DNA of 64,000 bases, from contig NZ_FZON01000020.1 of assembly GCF_900188425.1 (NCBI RefSeq), positions 1 to 64,000 on the forward strand, written 5' to 3'. This document shows, in pieces, positions 8,103 to 17,464 of the stretch (positions are counted from its first letter, which is position 1; every line of letters begins with the position of its first letter). The notes under the pieces were generated by a model, which had not been told where the DNA came from, did no database searches, and saw only the letters and a program-made list of their open reading frames with translations. The DNA is from Antarctobacter heliothermus. GTDB lineage: Bacteria > Pseudomonadota > Alphaproteobacteria > Rhodobacterales > Rhodobacteraceae. Made by a program: the position numbers and the translations under genes.

Positions 8103-8482
8103 CCCTGGGCGTCCTGTCCGGCGGTCAGTTCCTCGACATCCTTGAACTTGATCGACTCGCCGCAGCCGCAGGCGTCTGTCACGTTCGGGTTGCGGAACTT
8201 GAACGCGGATTCCAGCAGCGCGGTTTCATAGTCGATTTCGGTGCCGAACAGGAACATCTGCGCCATGGGCGCGATCAGAACCCGCGCGCCGTCCTGTTCC
8301 ACGACCTCGTCGTTGGTCTCTGCCGCATCGACATAGTCCATGGTGTATTCCATGCCCGCACAGCCGCCCTTCTTGATGCCGATCTTGAGCCCGAAGCGAT
8401 TGTCACGCTCCATCAGCTTGCGGATCTGGCGCACGGCGGCGGGGGTAATGGTCACTGGGGCTTGGCCGGGGATGCCGAACAT
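8099..8482 (-). CDS. A-type iron-sulfur carrier (IscA/SufA/HesB family)
   Basis: A 127-residue Fe-S cluster carrier. The three conserved cysteines are present: one in KKGGCAGMEY and two in the C-terminal ACGCGESIKF. Conserved hydrophobic FGTEIDYE and FKFRNPN sit between them. The start at 8482 gives MFGIPGQAPVTITPAAV. It would receive a cluster from a scaffold and pass it to apoproteins. Other Fe-S genes in the window (SufT at 12980, a U-type scaffold at 30935) are not adjacent. It could be named sufA or erpA; sequence alone does not decide. Confidence 0.9.
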   Translation of the reverse strand: MFGIPGQAPVTITPAAVRQIRKLMERDNRFGLKIGIKKGGCAGMEYTMDYVDAAETNDEVVEQDGARVLIAPMAQMFLFGTEIDYETALLESAFKFRNPNVTDACGCGESIKFKDVEELTAGQDAQG

Positions 8483-8576
8483 CGGATACTCCTTTTCTGA
8501 CTGCAAACCTAGGGTATGCGGTGGGCCAGAACAAGAGGCGGTCCGGCGGCGCGACACGGATCGGAACACGAATTGG

Positions 8577-10277
8577 TCAGGCGGCGGCGGGCTTGGGCGG
8601 CTCTGGGTCGGCGGGCAGCGCCACATCGGGAAAGATGGTGGCGTGCTCCTCGGTTTCGATCCGGTTCAGGCGTGTGATCAGCGCCTCCCGCGCAAGGCAG
8701 GCGGTGTCCCACGAGCTGTTGGGGTCGCGGCACGGCACCATGAACCAGACATCGATGCCATAGGCGTCCTGCCCGGTAACGCGCACGGCGGATTTGTCGC
8801 GGTCGTCCAGATCGGCCTGGTCGAGCGAGTCCAGCACCTGTTCGAAACAGGCGCGCAGGCGGTCGATGTCGACCTCTGGCGCCAGTTTGAATTTCAGCAC
8901 GCGCAGCATCTCCGGTTCTTTCAGCGTCCAGTTCTCGAAGGTGGACGAGACAAATTCGCTGACCGGAACCACCAGCCGGGTGCCATCCCAGTCGCGCAGT
9001 TGCACATAGGTGAAGTTGATCCGCTCCACATGGCAGAGCGCGTCGCGGTAGACGACGCGGTCGCCGATGCGGGCGGATTGGTTCAGGGCAATCTGGAGCG
9101 AGGCCAGGATATTGGTCAGGATGGTGCGCGCGGCATAGCCAAGGATCAGGGTCAGCGCGCCCGCCGAGGCCAGCAGGGAAAACCCGTAGGTGCGAAACAG
9201 GTTGGCCGAGGCCAGCACGATGCCAAAGCCGAACAGGAAAACGATGATCACAAGGATGCGGCGCACGGCGGCGATGCGGGTGGCGCGGGTGCGGGCCTCA
9301 TCGAATTGCTGGCGGGTCAGGTCCATTTCGTCAAAGCCGGTGATCTGGTCAAGGATGACCTCGACGACGTTGACGATCAGCATCAGCGCCGCAGTCACGA
9401 AACAGGCGGCGATCAGCGGTGTCAGGACGGTGTTCAGGCGGCCGGAAAAGACGAACACAGTCTGGGTGCCGATGGCCAGCACAAGGGCCACGGCGGCCAG
9501 CACCATCGGCGTGCGCGCGGCGCGAAAGGCGGCGGTTGTGATCCGGCGCGTGGCGTGACGCCCCACGCGGCGCAGGGCGACGGCGGTGCCCTGACCGGCC
9601 AGCGCCGCCAGCAGCGCCAGCAGCGGCAGGCCGAACACCTCCCACCACATCAGCCGCCAGAAGGCGTGTTCGCGCAGCGAGTCGGGCAGCAGCCGTTCAT
9701 AGTGCGAGGGGCCATACGCCTCGTAGAGCGCGGGGATCTTTTGCACGGTCTGGCGCGAGATCACCCAGACCGGATCACCATCGGCCGGTTTGATCCGGTC
9801 AAGGCGGATGGCGACCGGGATGCCGTCCAGCTCGATCTCCCAGACCAGCAGCGAGCGGCGTTTCATCCCGGCGGTTGCGGCGCTGGAGGTCTGGCGGGTG
9901 TTCAGCGCATCGGGCCGGTCAAGGATCTGGCCCCAGTCCAGCACGGCGCGGCGTTCGATCACTGTCACCAGTTCGCGGGCCAGACGCGGGCCGCTGGCGG
10001 GCTGTTCCTTTGGGTCGAGGTTGGACAGGTCCAGCAGGTGGGCGCGCGACAGGGCCTCGGGGTCTGTGCGGGCGCTGCGCAGGAGCGCCTCCATCGTGGC
10101 GCGGGGCGTGCTGCGATCCAGCCAGTCGGGCGCGGCCCCCAGGCCGGGATTGAGGGTGTCGACCTCAAACCACGGGTCGTCGGATTGCGCGGGCAGCATG
10201 GTGCCCAGCAGGATCACCCACAGGGACACAAGCAGCGGAACAAGCGGGGACAGGCGGGGGCCGGGAATACGTCGCAT
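8577..10277 (-). CDS. MscS-family mechanosensitive channel
   Basis: A 566-residue membrane protein. A signal-like hydrophobic N-terminus and a periplasmic domain of about 170 residues precede several transmembrane helices (FGLPLLALLAALAG, PMVLAAVALVLAIG, LIAACFVTAALMLIVNVV, ILVIIVFLFGFGIVLA). The pore helix and beta domain follow (GALTLILGYAARTILTNILASLQIAL, RIGDRVVYRDALCHVERINFTYVQLRDWDG). This order is typical of larger MscS paralogues. It would open on membrane tension during hypo-osmotic shock. ATG 10277 is chosen because upstream codons lack a signal-like sequence. A C-terminal Pro/Ala tail ends the chain. Confidence 0.85.
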   Translation of the reverse strand: MRRIPGPRLSPLVPLLVSLWVILLGTMLPAQSDDPWFEVDTLNPGLGAAPDWLDRSTPRATMEALLRSARTDPEALSRAHLLDLSNLDPKEQPASGPRLARELVTVIERRAVLDWGQILDRPDALNTRQTSSAATAGMKRRSLLVWEIELDGIPVAIRLDRIKPADGDPVWVISRQTVQKIPALYEAYGPSHYERLLPDSLREHAFWRLMWWEVFGLPLLALLAALAGQGTAVALRRVGRHATRRITTAAFRAARTPMVLAAVALVLAIGTQTVFVFSGRLNTVLTPLIAACFVTAALMLIVNVVEVILDQITGFDEMDLTRQQFDEARTRATRIAAVRRILVIIVFLFGFGIVLASANLFRTYGFSLLASAGALTLILGYAARTILTNILASLQIALNQSARIGDRVVYRDALCHVERINFTYVQLRDWDGTRLVVPVSEFVSSTFENWTLKEPEMLRVLKFKLAPEVDIDRLRACFEQVLDSLDQADLDDRDKSAVRVTGQDAYGIDVWFMVPCRDPNSSWDTACLAREALITRLNRIETEEHATIFPDVALPADPEPPKPAAA

Positions 10278-10349
10278 CGGGCGATTAACGCGGCAGGCCG
10301 GCGGTTGGTTCCGTAAAAGGGACCGGGCCGGAGGGCCGACACGCGGTCC

Positions 10350-10375
10350 GGGGCCGCCCGGCAAGGGGCGGCCCC
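10350..10375 (-). terminator. GC-rich stem-loop downstream of the GDPD gene
   Basis: GGGGCCGCC (10350-10358) pairs with GGCGGCCCC (10367-10375) just after the leftward GDPD stop. There is no T-run, so termination strength is uncertain. Confidence 0.4.
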
Positions 10376-10382
10376 GATAGGG

Positions 10383-11603
10383 TCAGAGGCCCATGCAGTT
10401 GGCGTAGTAGGTCACCGTGGCGGGCCAGTCAGAGAAGACGCCGATCACGCCCACGTCCTGCGCCACCACGTCGAGAACCTCGAAATAGTCGCCGTCACGG
10501 TCGATGGCCTCGGCCACCGACTGGTAGTACCAGCCGCCGCCCGTCGCCAGCGGGCCAGAGCGTTCCAGCGTCCAGGTGATCAGTTCCAGTCCGGCCTCCT
10601 TGGCGGCCAGGGCATATGCGCTTGCGCCGATGTCGCCGTTGTCCTCAAGGGTCAGCAGCATGTTCAGAGAGGGGGCCAGGTAGTTGACGCCCTGTTCCTT
10701 GAGCGCGGCGAAATCCTGCAGCCATGTGTCGGCGGCCTGTTCGTCAAAACCGTCTGTCCACTCGACCAGGTAGACCGCCTGCGCGCCAAATTCCGGCTCT
10801 GCCTCGATCCAGTAAAGCACATCGTCAAGGTTGAAGGATTGCGGCCAGACGCGGCTGGCGTCGATCCCGGCGTCCTTGTAGGCGTCGATCAGCTTTTGCG
10901 CGTAGTCCTGCTGGCTGAAGCCGTCAAAGGGCATCTCGACAGAGGGGCTTTTGAGTTCGGGTGTGAAATCCGCGCCAAGGCTGTCGAACAGTTCGATGGA
11001 CCGGGCGTGGGTCATCAGTGTGGCGTTGTTGACATACAGGTCAGTGCGCCAGTCGGCGGTGCCGCCCAAGTAGGCCTCTGCCGTGGTGGCGCTGCGGTCG
11101 GCGGCGTCCATCTTGGGCTTCAGCGTCATGAACTCGGCCAGCGTCAGGTCCGACGTGCGGCATTCGGCTGTGGCGGTCTGATCCCCCGAGGCGGGGGCAA
11201 AGGGTGTGGTGCATTTCTGTCCCAGATCGGTGGCGACGATGTCGGTGGTGGTGTGCAGGTCGTTCTGGGCGTGGCGGCAGACCAGCTCCTTGTCCGCGGT
11301 AAAGGTCACGTCGCATTCAAGGATACCGGCGCCCATGCCGGCGGCGGCGCGGTTCGATTCCTCTGTATGTTCGGGGAACATGAGCGGCGCGCCACGGTGC
11401 CCGATGGAGAACTTGGAGCGCGCGGGTGTCTGCCCAAGGCAGGACTGCAGCGTGTCCTTCAGCGCGCCGTCTTCCATTTGCGAAATCAGGTAGGCGGGGC
11501 GGACGCCATAGGTCAGGGCGGCGTCATAAGGGGTCGCGTGGGTCTCGGCCAGGGCCGGTGAGGCGACAAGCGCGGCCAGCGACAGGATGCGAAAGGATGA
11601 CAT
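10383..11603 (-). CDS. Periplasmic glycerophosphodiester phosphodiesterase
   Basis: A 406-residue GDPD-family enzyme with a Sec signal ([19 protein letters not shown]). The catalytic region reads [18 protein letters not shown], then [19 protein letters not shown], giving the general acid/base histidines and the metal-ligating Glu/Asp. It would hydrolyse exported or environmental glycerophosphodiesters to glycerol 3-phosphate and an alcohol. [15 protein letters not shown] supplies a third acidic metal ligand. It is larger than cytoplasmic UgpQ and more like periplasmic GlpQ. ATG 11603 is preceded by GGAGG; the frame extends further upstream without signal-like sequence. Confidence 0.88.
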   Translation of the reverse strand: MSSFRILSLAALVASPALAETHATPYDAALTYGVRPAYLISQMEDGALKDTLQSCLGQTPARSKFSIGHRGAPLMFPEHTEESNRAAAGMGAGILECDVTFTADKELVCRHAQNDLHTTTDIVATDLGQKCTTPFAPASGDQTATAECRTSDLTLAEFMTLKPKMDAADRSATTAEAYLGGTADWRTDLYVNNATLMTHARSIELFDSLGADFTPELKSPSVEMPFDGFSQQDYAQKLIDAYKDAGIDASRVWPQSFNLDDVLYWIEAEPEFGAQAVYLVEWTDGFDEQAADTWLQDFAALKEQGVNYLAPSLNMLLTLEDNGDIGASAYALAAKEAGLELITWTLERSGPLATGGGWYYQSVAEAIDRDGDYFEVLDVVAQDVGVIGVFSDWPATVTYYANCMGL

Positions 11604-11698
11604 TGGGAAACCTCCAGTTGAGAGGTCCAGATTACCACACCGGGCATGACGTGTCCGTGACTGCGCGGTGACGCCTGCATGACGGTCCTGCGCGGTTG

Positions 11699-12898
11699 TC
11701 AGGTTTGGGACGGCGCGCTGACGTGCGATCGCAGAGCGGGAAGGGCGGCCAGAACCGACAGCAGGGCCAGTCCCAAGAGCAGCCAGAGCATCCGCGCGGG
11801 ATCCGCCGTGGCCCCCAGCAGCGCGCCCGAGACCGCAGTCATGGCCGCAGCACATCCGACCGTGACCGCGCCGGACAGTCCAGCCGCGCTGCCCGCCAGA
11901 TCCGGACGCACCGACATGGCACCGGCCAGACCCGCCGGTGTGCTGATGCCATTGGCCAGGCCAATGACCGGCATCATGACAAACAGGCTGAGCGCAGACC
12001 CCGACCCAAGCCACCACAGCGGCAAGGCGGCGCCAAGCCCGACGACCGAGACCAGCCGCCCGATCACCACCATATGCGCCGTCGCCCAGCGTCCGCCAAA
12101 GCGCCGCGACAGATAGCTGCCGCAGATGAACCCGACCGGCGGCAGGCCGATCAGCGCGCCAACGACGCCTTCGGGCAGGTCAAACACGGCGACGGCCAGG
12201 ATCGGCGTGGCCGCCAGATAGGCAAAAAAGATCCCCAGGCCAAACCCCACGGAAAAGGTATAGGACCAGAATGCGAGGTTGCTCAGCAGCGCCGGATAGG
12301 ATCGGAAATGCGCCGCAAAGCCGCGACCACGGGTGGCATTGGTCTCTCCAAGGTCGTGCCAGCACAGCCAGACCAGCCCCGCCCCGGCGACAAAGAACAC
12401 CCAGAGCGTCGCACGCCACCCCATCAGCTGATCCAGCGTGCCGCCGACCACCGGGGCCAACATCGGCCCCAGCGCGATGGCCATGCCGATGGTGCCAAGC
12501 CGCGCGGTGGCCTCGGACGGGGGAGAGGTGTCGCGCACGATGGCGCGAGACAGCACATTGCCCGCAATGACAGAGGATTGCAGGACACGGAATATCATGA
12601 AGCTGGTGAAATCCGGCGCCAGCGCGGTGCCCAGCGAGGCCAGCGTGAAGATCGCCAGCGACCACAGCAGCACCGGACGGCGTCCGTAGAGATCCGACAA
12701 CGGGCCGATGATCACCTGCAAGACCGCCGTGATCAGCATGAATACGGAGATCGACAGGCTGGCCTGCGCGTAGGTGATTGCATAGGCACTGGCCATGTTC
12801 GGCAGCGACGGCAGGAACATGTTGACCGACACGATGCCCAGAATGGTGATCAGGACAAGTGTGCGCAGCCGGGGAGGTTGTGAGGGAACAGGACGCAT
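11699..12898 (-). CDS. MFS multidrug efflux transporter (Bcr/CflA type)
   Basis: A 399-residue, 12-helix major facilitator. The N-terminal half carries [12 protein letters not shown] (TM1) and [17 protein letters not shown], the MFS motif A between TM2 and TM3. The [18 protein letters not shown] segment (TM4) and [23 protein letters not shown] (antiporter motif C, TM5) are diagnostic of drug:proton antiporters. The substrate is unpredictable. No adjacent regulator is seen. Confidence 0.85.
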   Translation of the reverse strand: MRPVPSQPPRLRTLVLITILGIVSVNMFLPSLPNMASAYAITYAQASLSISVFMLITAVLQVIIGPLSDLYGRRPVLLWSLAIFTLASLGTALAPDFTSFMIFRVLQSSVIAGNVLSRAIVRDTSPPSEATARLGTIGMAIALGPMLAPVVGGTLDQLMGWRATLWVFFVAGAGLVWLCWHDLGETNATRGRGFAAHFRSYPALLSNLAFWSYTFSVGFGLGIFFAYLAATPILAVAVFDLPEGVVGALIGLPPVGFICGSYLSRRFGGRWATAHMVVIGRLVSVVGLGAALPLWWLGSGSALSLFVMMPVIGLANGISTPAGLAGAMSVRPDLAGSAAGLSGAVTVGCAAAMTAVSGALLGATADPARMLWLLLGLALLSVLAALPALRSHVSAPSQT

Positions 12899-12950
12899 GG
12901 GACCATTTTCAAAGGATGCCCCTGCGATACATGTTCTGCGGGCCAGATAA

Positions 12951-12974
12951 TGCGGGCCGGATAACAGGCCCGCA
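12951..12974 (-). terminator. Stem-loop downstream of sufT
   Basis: TGCGGGCC (12951-12958) pairs with GGCCCGCA (12967-12974), immediately 3' of the leftward sufT. No clear T-run. Confidence 0.4.
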
Positions 12975-12979
12975 GGAAA

Positions 12980-13342
12980 TCACATGAAACCCAGTTCCAG
13001 CCGCGCCTCGTCGGACATCATGTCCATGCCCCAGGGCGGCTCCCACGTCAGTTCGACATCGACGTGTTTCACACCCGGCAGCGGCTCGACCGCTTCGGCG
13101 ACCCAGCCCGGCATCTCTCCGGCCACGGGACAGCCCGGCGCAGTCAGCGTCATGATGATGCGGACCTCGCTCTGGTCATTGATGTCGACGGTATAGACCA
13201 GACCCAGATCATAAATGTTGACCGGGATTTCCGGGTCATAGACTGACCGGCACGCCTCGACGACGGTATCGTACAGAGGGTGGTCGGTGCTTGACGGGGC
13301 GATCAGCGGGGCGCCTTCCATCTGCGCGTTGGGCTCGGTCAT
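12980..13342 (-). CDS. sufT: SufT / MIP18-family (DUF59) Fe-S maturation protein
   Basis: A 120-residue DUF59 protein. YDPEIPVNIYDLGLVYTVDI and TLTAPGCPVAGEMPGWV contain the conserved DPE and the reactive Cys of the family. The C-terminus ELTWEPPWGMDMMSDEARLELGFM is the canonical SufT ending. It aids maturation of Fe-S proteins. In many alphaproteobacteria it sits at the end of the suf operon; here it stands apart. ATG 13342 is preferred over the longer frame to 13420. Confidence 0.88.
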   Translation of the reverse strand: MTEPNAQMEGAPLIAPSSTDHPLYDTVVEACRSVYDPEIPVNIYDLGLVYTVDINDQSEVRIIMTLTAPGCPVAGEMPGWVAEAVEPLPGVKHVDVELTWEPPWGMDMMSDEARLELGFM

Positions 13343-13454
13343 GACGATCCTTCGGTGTTCTTGCTCTACCGGGATATAGGCGACCGGGATAGTCAGGTAA
13401 AGGCGTTCCGCGAAATCCATCGCTTGCGCGGAACGCCAGATGGCTGATTCTGGC

Positions 13455-14870
13455 TCAGGAATCGTCGTCCGAAACGATCCGCTTGACCGGGGTCGGGCGC
13501 ACCTTTGCCTCTATGTGCTCGTACAGCATCCCGGCGATGTTCTTTTTGGTCGCGGTTTCAATACCTTCGAATCCGGGACTGGAGTTGACCTCCAGCACCT
13601 TGGGGCCGGATTCCGAGCGCAGCAGGTCCACCCCGGCAAGGTTGAGCTTGAACGCGCGCGCCGCGCGCACCGCCGAGTCGCGTTCTTCCTTGGTGATGCG
13701 CACCACCTTGGCCGATCCGCCGCGATGCAGGTTGGAGCGAAAGTCGCCCTCGGCCCCGGTGCGTTTCATCGCCGCGATGACCTTGCCGCCGATGACCAGA
13801 CAGCGGATGTCTTCACCCGCCGCCTCCTTGACGAAATCCTGCACGAGGAAATTTGCCTTGAGGCCGCGAAAGGCGTCGATCACGGATTCGGCGGCCTTTT
13901 TGGTTTCGGCCAGCACCACGCCCTTGCCCTGGGTCGATTCCAGCAGCTTGACGATCATCGGCGCAGTGCCGACCAGCCGCATCAGCGACTGCGTGTCCTT
14001 GGGCGAGGCGGCAAAGGCAGTGTTGGGCATGCCGATTTTGTGCCGCGCCATCAGCTGGTGGGCGTACAGCTTGTCCCGCGAGGCCGAGATGCCCTGAGAG
14101 CCGTTGACGCAAAAGGTGCCGATGGTTTCGAACTGACGGATCACGGCAGTGCCGTAGGCGGTGACAGATGCCCCGATGCGCGGGATCACCGCGTCGTAGC
14201 GCGGCAGGCGCTTGCCGTCGTAATGCACCTCTGGCGACAGGGCGTTGATCGCCATGTAGCACCGGGTGGTGTCAATCACCTCGACCGTATGGCCGCGTGC
14301 CTCGCCCTCTTCGACCATGCGGCGGGTGGAATAATTGTCCTCGCGGCTGAGAACCGCGATGCGCAGGCTGCGGTTCGGCGCGGCCTGCCGCACGCGGGCG
14401 GTGGTGTAGACATCGTAGGACAGTCGCGGCTGTTGAAAGCGGTCGGTGGCGACGATGGTGATGTGATCCTTCAGCGCCTCGCGGCCCAGCAACATCCGTG
14501 ACGCCATGGTGGACCGGTCGGTCAGCGTCATTTCAATGCGCCAGCTTTCGTCGCCGACCCGGATGGTCGAGGCGATGACATAGCGCGATTCCGTCTCTCC
14601 GTTGGAGGAGGTGACGTTGCGGCGGTCGACGATGCGGGCCGAACAGGGGATCACCAGATCCTCGCGCCCGGGAACCGGATGAACGGTGAACCGAACCTTG
14701 GGCGACGACGCCGGGCCGAATGTTTCAATGTCGAAGGCGTGCAACGCCGAGGTGCGGGCGCCGGTGTCAACCTTGGCGCGCAGTGCCGGAAGGCCGAGAT
14801 CGGGGAGCGAGACCCATTCTTCCCACCCAAAGCGGATCATGTCGGGGAGCGGATCTTGTTGGTCGTCCAT
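13455..14870 (-). CDS. RimK-like ATP-grasp ligase fused to an N-terminal retropepsin-like (Zn_protease/RimB) domain
   Basis: A 471-residue two-domain protein. Residues about 10-150 match the ATP-dependent zinc protease family (PF05618), with [12 protein letters not shown] as the aspartyl-protease-like DTGA motif and [12 protein letters not shown] near its end. Residues about 165-455 are RimK, with [20 protein letters not shown], the ATP-grasp segments [18 protein letters not shown] and [20 protein letters not shown], and metal-binding [19 protein letters not shown]. RimK adds glutamates to protein C-termini and the RimB-type partner trims them. The fusion would put both on one chain. The target (ribosomal S6 or another) is unknown. 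Confidence 0.88.
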   Translation of the reverse strand: MDDQQDPLPDMIRFGWEEWVSLPDLGLPALRAKVDTGARTSALHAFDIETFGPASSPKVRFTVHPVPGREDLVIPCSARIVDRRNVTSSNGETESRYVIASTIRVGDESWRIEMTLTDRSTMASRMLLGREALKDHITIVATDRFQQPRLSYDVYTTARVRQAAPNRSLRIAVLSREDNYSTRRMVEEGEARGHTVEVIDTTRCYMAINALSPEVHYDGKRLPRYDAVIPRIGASVTAYGTAVIRQFETIGTFCVNGSQGISASRDKLYAHQLMARHKIGMPNTAFAASPKDTQSLMRLVGTAPMIVKLLESTQGKGVVLAETKKAAESVIDAFRGLKANFLVQDFVKEAAGEDIRCLVIGGKVIAAMKRTGAEGDFRSNLHRGGSAKVVRITKEERDSAVRAARAFKLNLAGVDLLRSESGPKVLEVNSSPGFEGIETATKKNIAGMLYEHIEAKVRPTPVKRIVSDDDS

Positions 14871-15211
14871 ATGGCCCTCCTCTCAGAGCCATTACAGCCG
14901 TACCAAGCCCCCCGCGCGGCAACAAGACCCCGAACGCGGTTCATCCGGCGGTGTTACGCGGGCGCATGGCAGCGGCGGGCAGGAGGCCGGCGGCGATAGG
15001 CGACAGGGGCATTTGTCTTTCCTGCCGGGGACGATGGTGCGTCGATCGCGCTTTTGGCGCGTGGATCGCGCGGTGGGCTTTGCCGGGTTCGGGCTCTTGC
15101 AACCGCAAAATTGGTAAACTTCTTTGACAAGCGGGAGTTCGCGCATTAGCTGTAAAGTGTGCGATCAACTCGCCTTTAGTCTGAAATACTCATCTTCGAT
15201 CGGACCCGGTA
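14871..15211 (+). other. 341-bp intergenic region
   Basis: No convincing gene; short frames on both strands are Cys/Pro/Arg-rich and unlike proteins. A perfect TTGACA at 15124-15129 with a weak TAGCTG 17 bp later may be the promoter of the small gene at 15212. Confidence 0.45.
15124..15152 (+). promoter_or_regulatory. Possible sigma70 promoter for the gene at 15212
   Basis: TTGACA (15124-15129), 17-bp spacer, TAGCTG (15147-15152). The -35 is perfect and the -10 weak. Confidence 0.35.
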
Positions 15212-15460
15212 ATGACCCAGATCCCGCGTGACAGCGCCCAACGCGGCGCAGGACAGGACGGCCTTCACGACTTGATCGAGGTTGTGCGAAATTGCTCTGG
15301 CCAAGAGAGCGTGCCCGACGTGTTGCACGCCGCAGCTTCGCTTGTCGAACATGCAGCCTATGTCACCAGCCGTCATTCCAGCGGTGGTCCTGTCACCCGA
15401 CTGATGCTGCTGGCGGCAGAGCTGGAGTCAATCGGCAACCGCCTCAAACCCGGCGGATGA
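15212..15460 (+). CDS. Small hypothetical protein
   Basis: 82 residues, mostly helical in composition (DGLHDLIEVVRNCSGQES, HAAASLVEHAAYVTSRH, TRLMLLAAELESIGNRL). It has no signal peptide or membrane segment. The stop lies 5 bp from the convergent deacetylase stop. A candidate promoter with TTGACA lies 60-90 bp upstream. It is probably a real cytoplasmic protein; function unknown. Confidence 0.55.
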   Translation: MTQIPRDSAQRGAGQDGLHDLIEVVRNCSGQESVPDVLHAAASLVEHAAYVTSRHSSGGPVTRLMLLAAELESIGNRLKPGG

Positions 15461-15465
15461 CCAGA

Positions 15466-16233
15466 TCACCCTGCAGAGGCGACGGTTTGGACAAAGTTGC
15501 GCTTTTGCCAAAGCGGCCAACCCATCATCTGGCTCATGGTGCCGAATTTCATGCCGCGGGCTGTCAGGCCGTCAAAAGTCTGCGGCATGGCGCGGACGGT
15601 CCCGCTCTGGATGTCGTGAGTCAGGATCACCGAGCCGGGGCGTGAGTGCGACAGGATGCGCCGCGCCACGACGCTGGCCCCGGGGCGGCGCCAGTCCTGC
15701 GGATCAACCGACCACAGGATCGTCGGCAGGCTGCGCGAGCGGTACAGCATTTGCCGTTGCCGATGGGTGAAGGCCCCATACGGCGGGCGGAACGTGACCG
15801 GCGGGCGGCCCGTCACCTTGAAGATCGCGTCAGAGGTGCGGTCGATCTGGTTCAGGACATAGCTGTCCGAATACCCGGCAAGATTGGGATGCGACCAGCT
15901 GTGGTTGCCGATCTCGTGACCTTCGTCTGCAATCCTCTTGACAATATCCGGCCAGGTGACGACCCTGCGACCAATGAGATAAAACGTGGCGCGCAGACCA
16001 CGGGCTTTGAGCATATCGAGGAGTCTAGGAGTCAGGGTCGGATGCGGCCCGTCATCAAATGTCATCGCCACCACCGGAGACGCGGTATTGACCGCCGTCA
16101 CAGTCACCCAGTCCTTGGACACCATGTCCTGCGGCAGGGAGATTTGCGGCGCGGCCCAAAGCGTATCGGGGCGGGACAGGGCAAGAGCAGCAGTGCCGGC
16201 GGACAGGAATGTCCGACGTGAAAAATGTGACAT
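15466..16233 (-). CDS. Exported polysaccharide deacetylase (NodB/CE4)
   Basis: 255 residues. The N-terminus SRRTFLSAGTAALALSRPD is a twin-arginine signal. The NodB domain is complete: motif 1 TFDDGPHP (catalytic Asp and metal Asp), motif 2 NHSWSHPN (metal His pair), motif 3 RPPYGAF, motif 4 around DPQDWRRPG and motif 5 ILTHDIQ. It would N- or O-deacetylate a cell-envelope polysaccharide such as peptidoglycan or an exopolymer. ATG 16233 places the Tat motif at the N-terminus; the longer frame to 16353 does not. No polysaccharide cluster surrounds it. Confidence 0.87.
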   Translation of the reverse strand: MSHFSRRTFLSAGTAALALSRPDTLWAAPQISLPQDMVSKDWVTVTAVNTASPVVAMTFDDGPHPTLTPRLLDMLKARGLRATFYLIGRRVVTWPDIVKRIADEGHEIGNHSWSHPNLAGYSDSYVLNQIDRTSDAIFKVTGRPPVTFRPPYGAFTHRQRQMLYRSRSLPTILWSVDPQDWRRPGASVVARRILSHSRPGSVILTHDIQSGTVRAMPQTFDGLTARGMKFGTMSQMMGWPLWQKRNFVQTVASAG

Positions 16234-16409
16234 GATACGACCTTGGCAATGGAGGACGGGCAGACCCTCCGACACAAGCCGGGCTGTCCTTGATTGGCAA
16301 GGTATTTCCCGAAGGCGGGAAAGCGCCGACGGCTTGCCGTGTCTTATCGGCAACGAACTGTGGCACGAAATCCTCTGAAAAAATGCACCAGAAACCGGGT
16401 CGAAACTGC

Positions 16410-16438
16410 TTGACGGGGCAGGGGCCTGCGCATAGAAG
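16410..16438 (+). promoter_or_regulatory. Promoter of the tRNA-Asp pair
   Basis: TTGACG (16410-16415), 17-bp spacer, TAGAAG (16433-16438). The predicted start is about 35 bp before the first tRNA. The CTTGACG form is typical of alphaproteobacterial stable-RNA promoters. Confidence 0.6.
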
Positions 16439-16478
16439 ACCGCTCACGCCACGGCCTAGAGGTCACGGCGGCAGTCAA

Positions 16479-16555
16479 GCGGTTGTAGCTCAGTTGGTTA
16501 GAGTACCGGCCTGTCACGCCGGGGGTCGCGGGTTCGAGCCCCGTCAACCGCGCCA
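16479..16555 (+). tRNA. tRNA-Asp (GTC)
   Basis: A 77-nt cloverleaf. Acceptor stem GCGGTTG/CAACCGC, anticodon loop CTGTCAC with anticodon GTC (Asp), T-loop GGGTTCGAGCC, discriminator G and an encoded CCA. G34 would be queuosine-modified, and GluQ (31829) in this window glutamylates that base. Confidence 0.97.
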
Positions 16556-16592
16556 ACACTGCCCCGAACTCTGGTACGTCCGGCGTAAATGC

Positions 16593-16669
16593 GCGGTTGT
16601 AGCTCAGTTGGTTAGAGTACCGGCCTGTCACGCCGGGGGTCGCGGGTTCGAGCCCCGTCAACCGCGCCA
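16593..16669 (+). tRNA. tRNA-Asp (GTC), second identical copy
   Basis: Identical in sequence to the copy at 16479-16555, including CCA, and separated from it by 37 bp. Both are probably processed from one transcript. Confidence 0.97.
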
Positions 16670-16833
16670 TTTCCTCCTCTGGAGGCCCTTCCTGAAAAAA
16701 AGTCGACGTCGCGCGGAACCCGATGGGGGGTCTGCGTGTTGTATTTTCAAACACCGGGGCGTGCGGGGCAGGCGGCGTAAGGAATACCTGACTGTCCCGT
16801 CCCCGGCCGATGAGCGAAAAGAATATGTGAGCG

Positions 16834-16865
16834 AAAAGAAAAAAGGCGCCCCGCATGGGACGCCT
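16834..16865 (-). terminator. Terminator of the DUF882 gene
   Basis: On the minus strand AGGCGTCCC-ATGC-GGGGCGCCT forms a 9-bp stem with one G-U pair, followed by TTTTTTCTTTT. It lies 30 bp after the stop codon. Confidence 0.85.
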
Positions 16866-16894
16866 GGACAAACACGACGGATGGACAAGTGGGA

Positions 16895-17464
16895 TCAGCT
16901 ACCCCAGCTGCGCACCGGACCACAGTCCATGTGGACAAAGTCAGACCGGGTGTAGCGGCCGACGCCGCCACCGCCACAGGCCTTTGCGGCGCTGTACATC
17001 TGGCCGACGGAGCGAGAGGCGAGCCGAAGATCCGCTGCCTGACCATAAAGATGGCGCGAGTTCTTGGCCACGCCCGAAGAGCGGGCGCGCAGCATCGCGT
17101 TAGTCGACGGGCTGCGGTAGCCCGAAATAAGCATGTAAGGCTCAGACACATCCAACAGGTTGTGCGCTGCGGTCATGATATCGACTGTCCGCAGGTCGAT
17201 TGCCTTGATTTCATCATTGCGCCAGTCGCGCATGAAATAATTGACCTCTTTGACCGCGTCGGCGATGTATTCGCCTTCGATCCAGTAGATCATGTCCACC
17301 CGCTCTCCGGTGCGGCCAGAGTACATGCGGATGCGGCGAACATCGCCTGCACCGCGCAGGAACCCTGCTGCGTTCGAATAGGTGGGTGCTGCCGCAACAG
17401 CGGTGGCTGCAAATGCGCCAAGAAGTGCGCGGCGTGTGAGGCCGCCAGAAGTCATCTCTGTCAT
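16895..17464 (-). CDS. DUF882 / peptidase M15-like exported protein (YcbK type)
   Basis: 189 residues with a Tat-like signal (TRRALLGAFAATAVAAAP). The metallopeptidase-like core shows SGYRSPSTNAML, then SRHLYGQAADLR and SDFVHMDCGPVRSW, which carry the zinc ligands His/Asp/His of the M15/D,D-carboxypeptidase fold. It is predicted to act on periplasmic peptidoglycan peptides. It is divergent from an L,D-transpeptidase gene; in Escherichia coli ycbK also lies next to the transpeptidase gene ycbB. A good promoter (TTGACA-N16-TACACT) and a strong terminator bracket it as a single-gene unit. Confidence 0.88.
   Translation of the reverse strand: MTEMTSGGLTRRALLGAFAATAVAAAPTYSNAAGFLRGAGDVRRIRMYSGRTGERVDMIYWIEGEYIADAVKEVNYFMRDWRNDEIKAIDLRTVDIMTAAHNLLDVSEPYMLISGYRSPSTNAMLRARSSGVAKNSRHLYGQAADLRLASRSVGQMYSAAKACGGGGVGRYTRSDFVHMDCGPVRSWGS

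Noticed and set aside
8340-10316. 658-codon plus-strand frame antisense to the MscS gene
   Set aside because: Gly/Gln/His-rich shadow frame; the minus-strand channel has clear domains and membrane helices.
11696-12883. 395-codon plus-strand frame antisense to the MFS transporter
   Set aside because: Arg/Gln/His-rich shadow; the opposite strand encodes twelve hydrophobic helices with MFS motifs.
14892-15146. 84-codon minus-strand frame in the gap after the RimK gene
   Set aside because: Cys/Pro/Arg-rich with no ribosome site; it looks non-coding.
16344-16871. Frames running through the tRNA-Asp genes
   Set aside because: They consist largely of translated tRNA sequence and cannot be genes.
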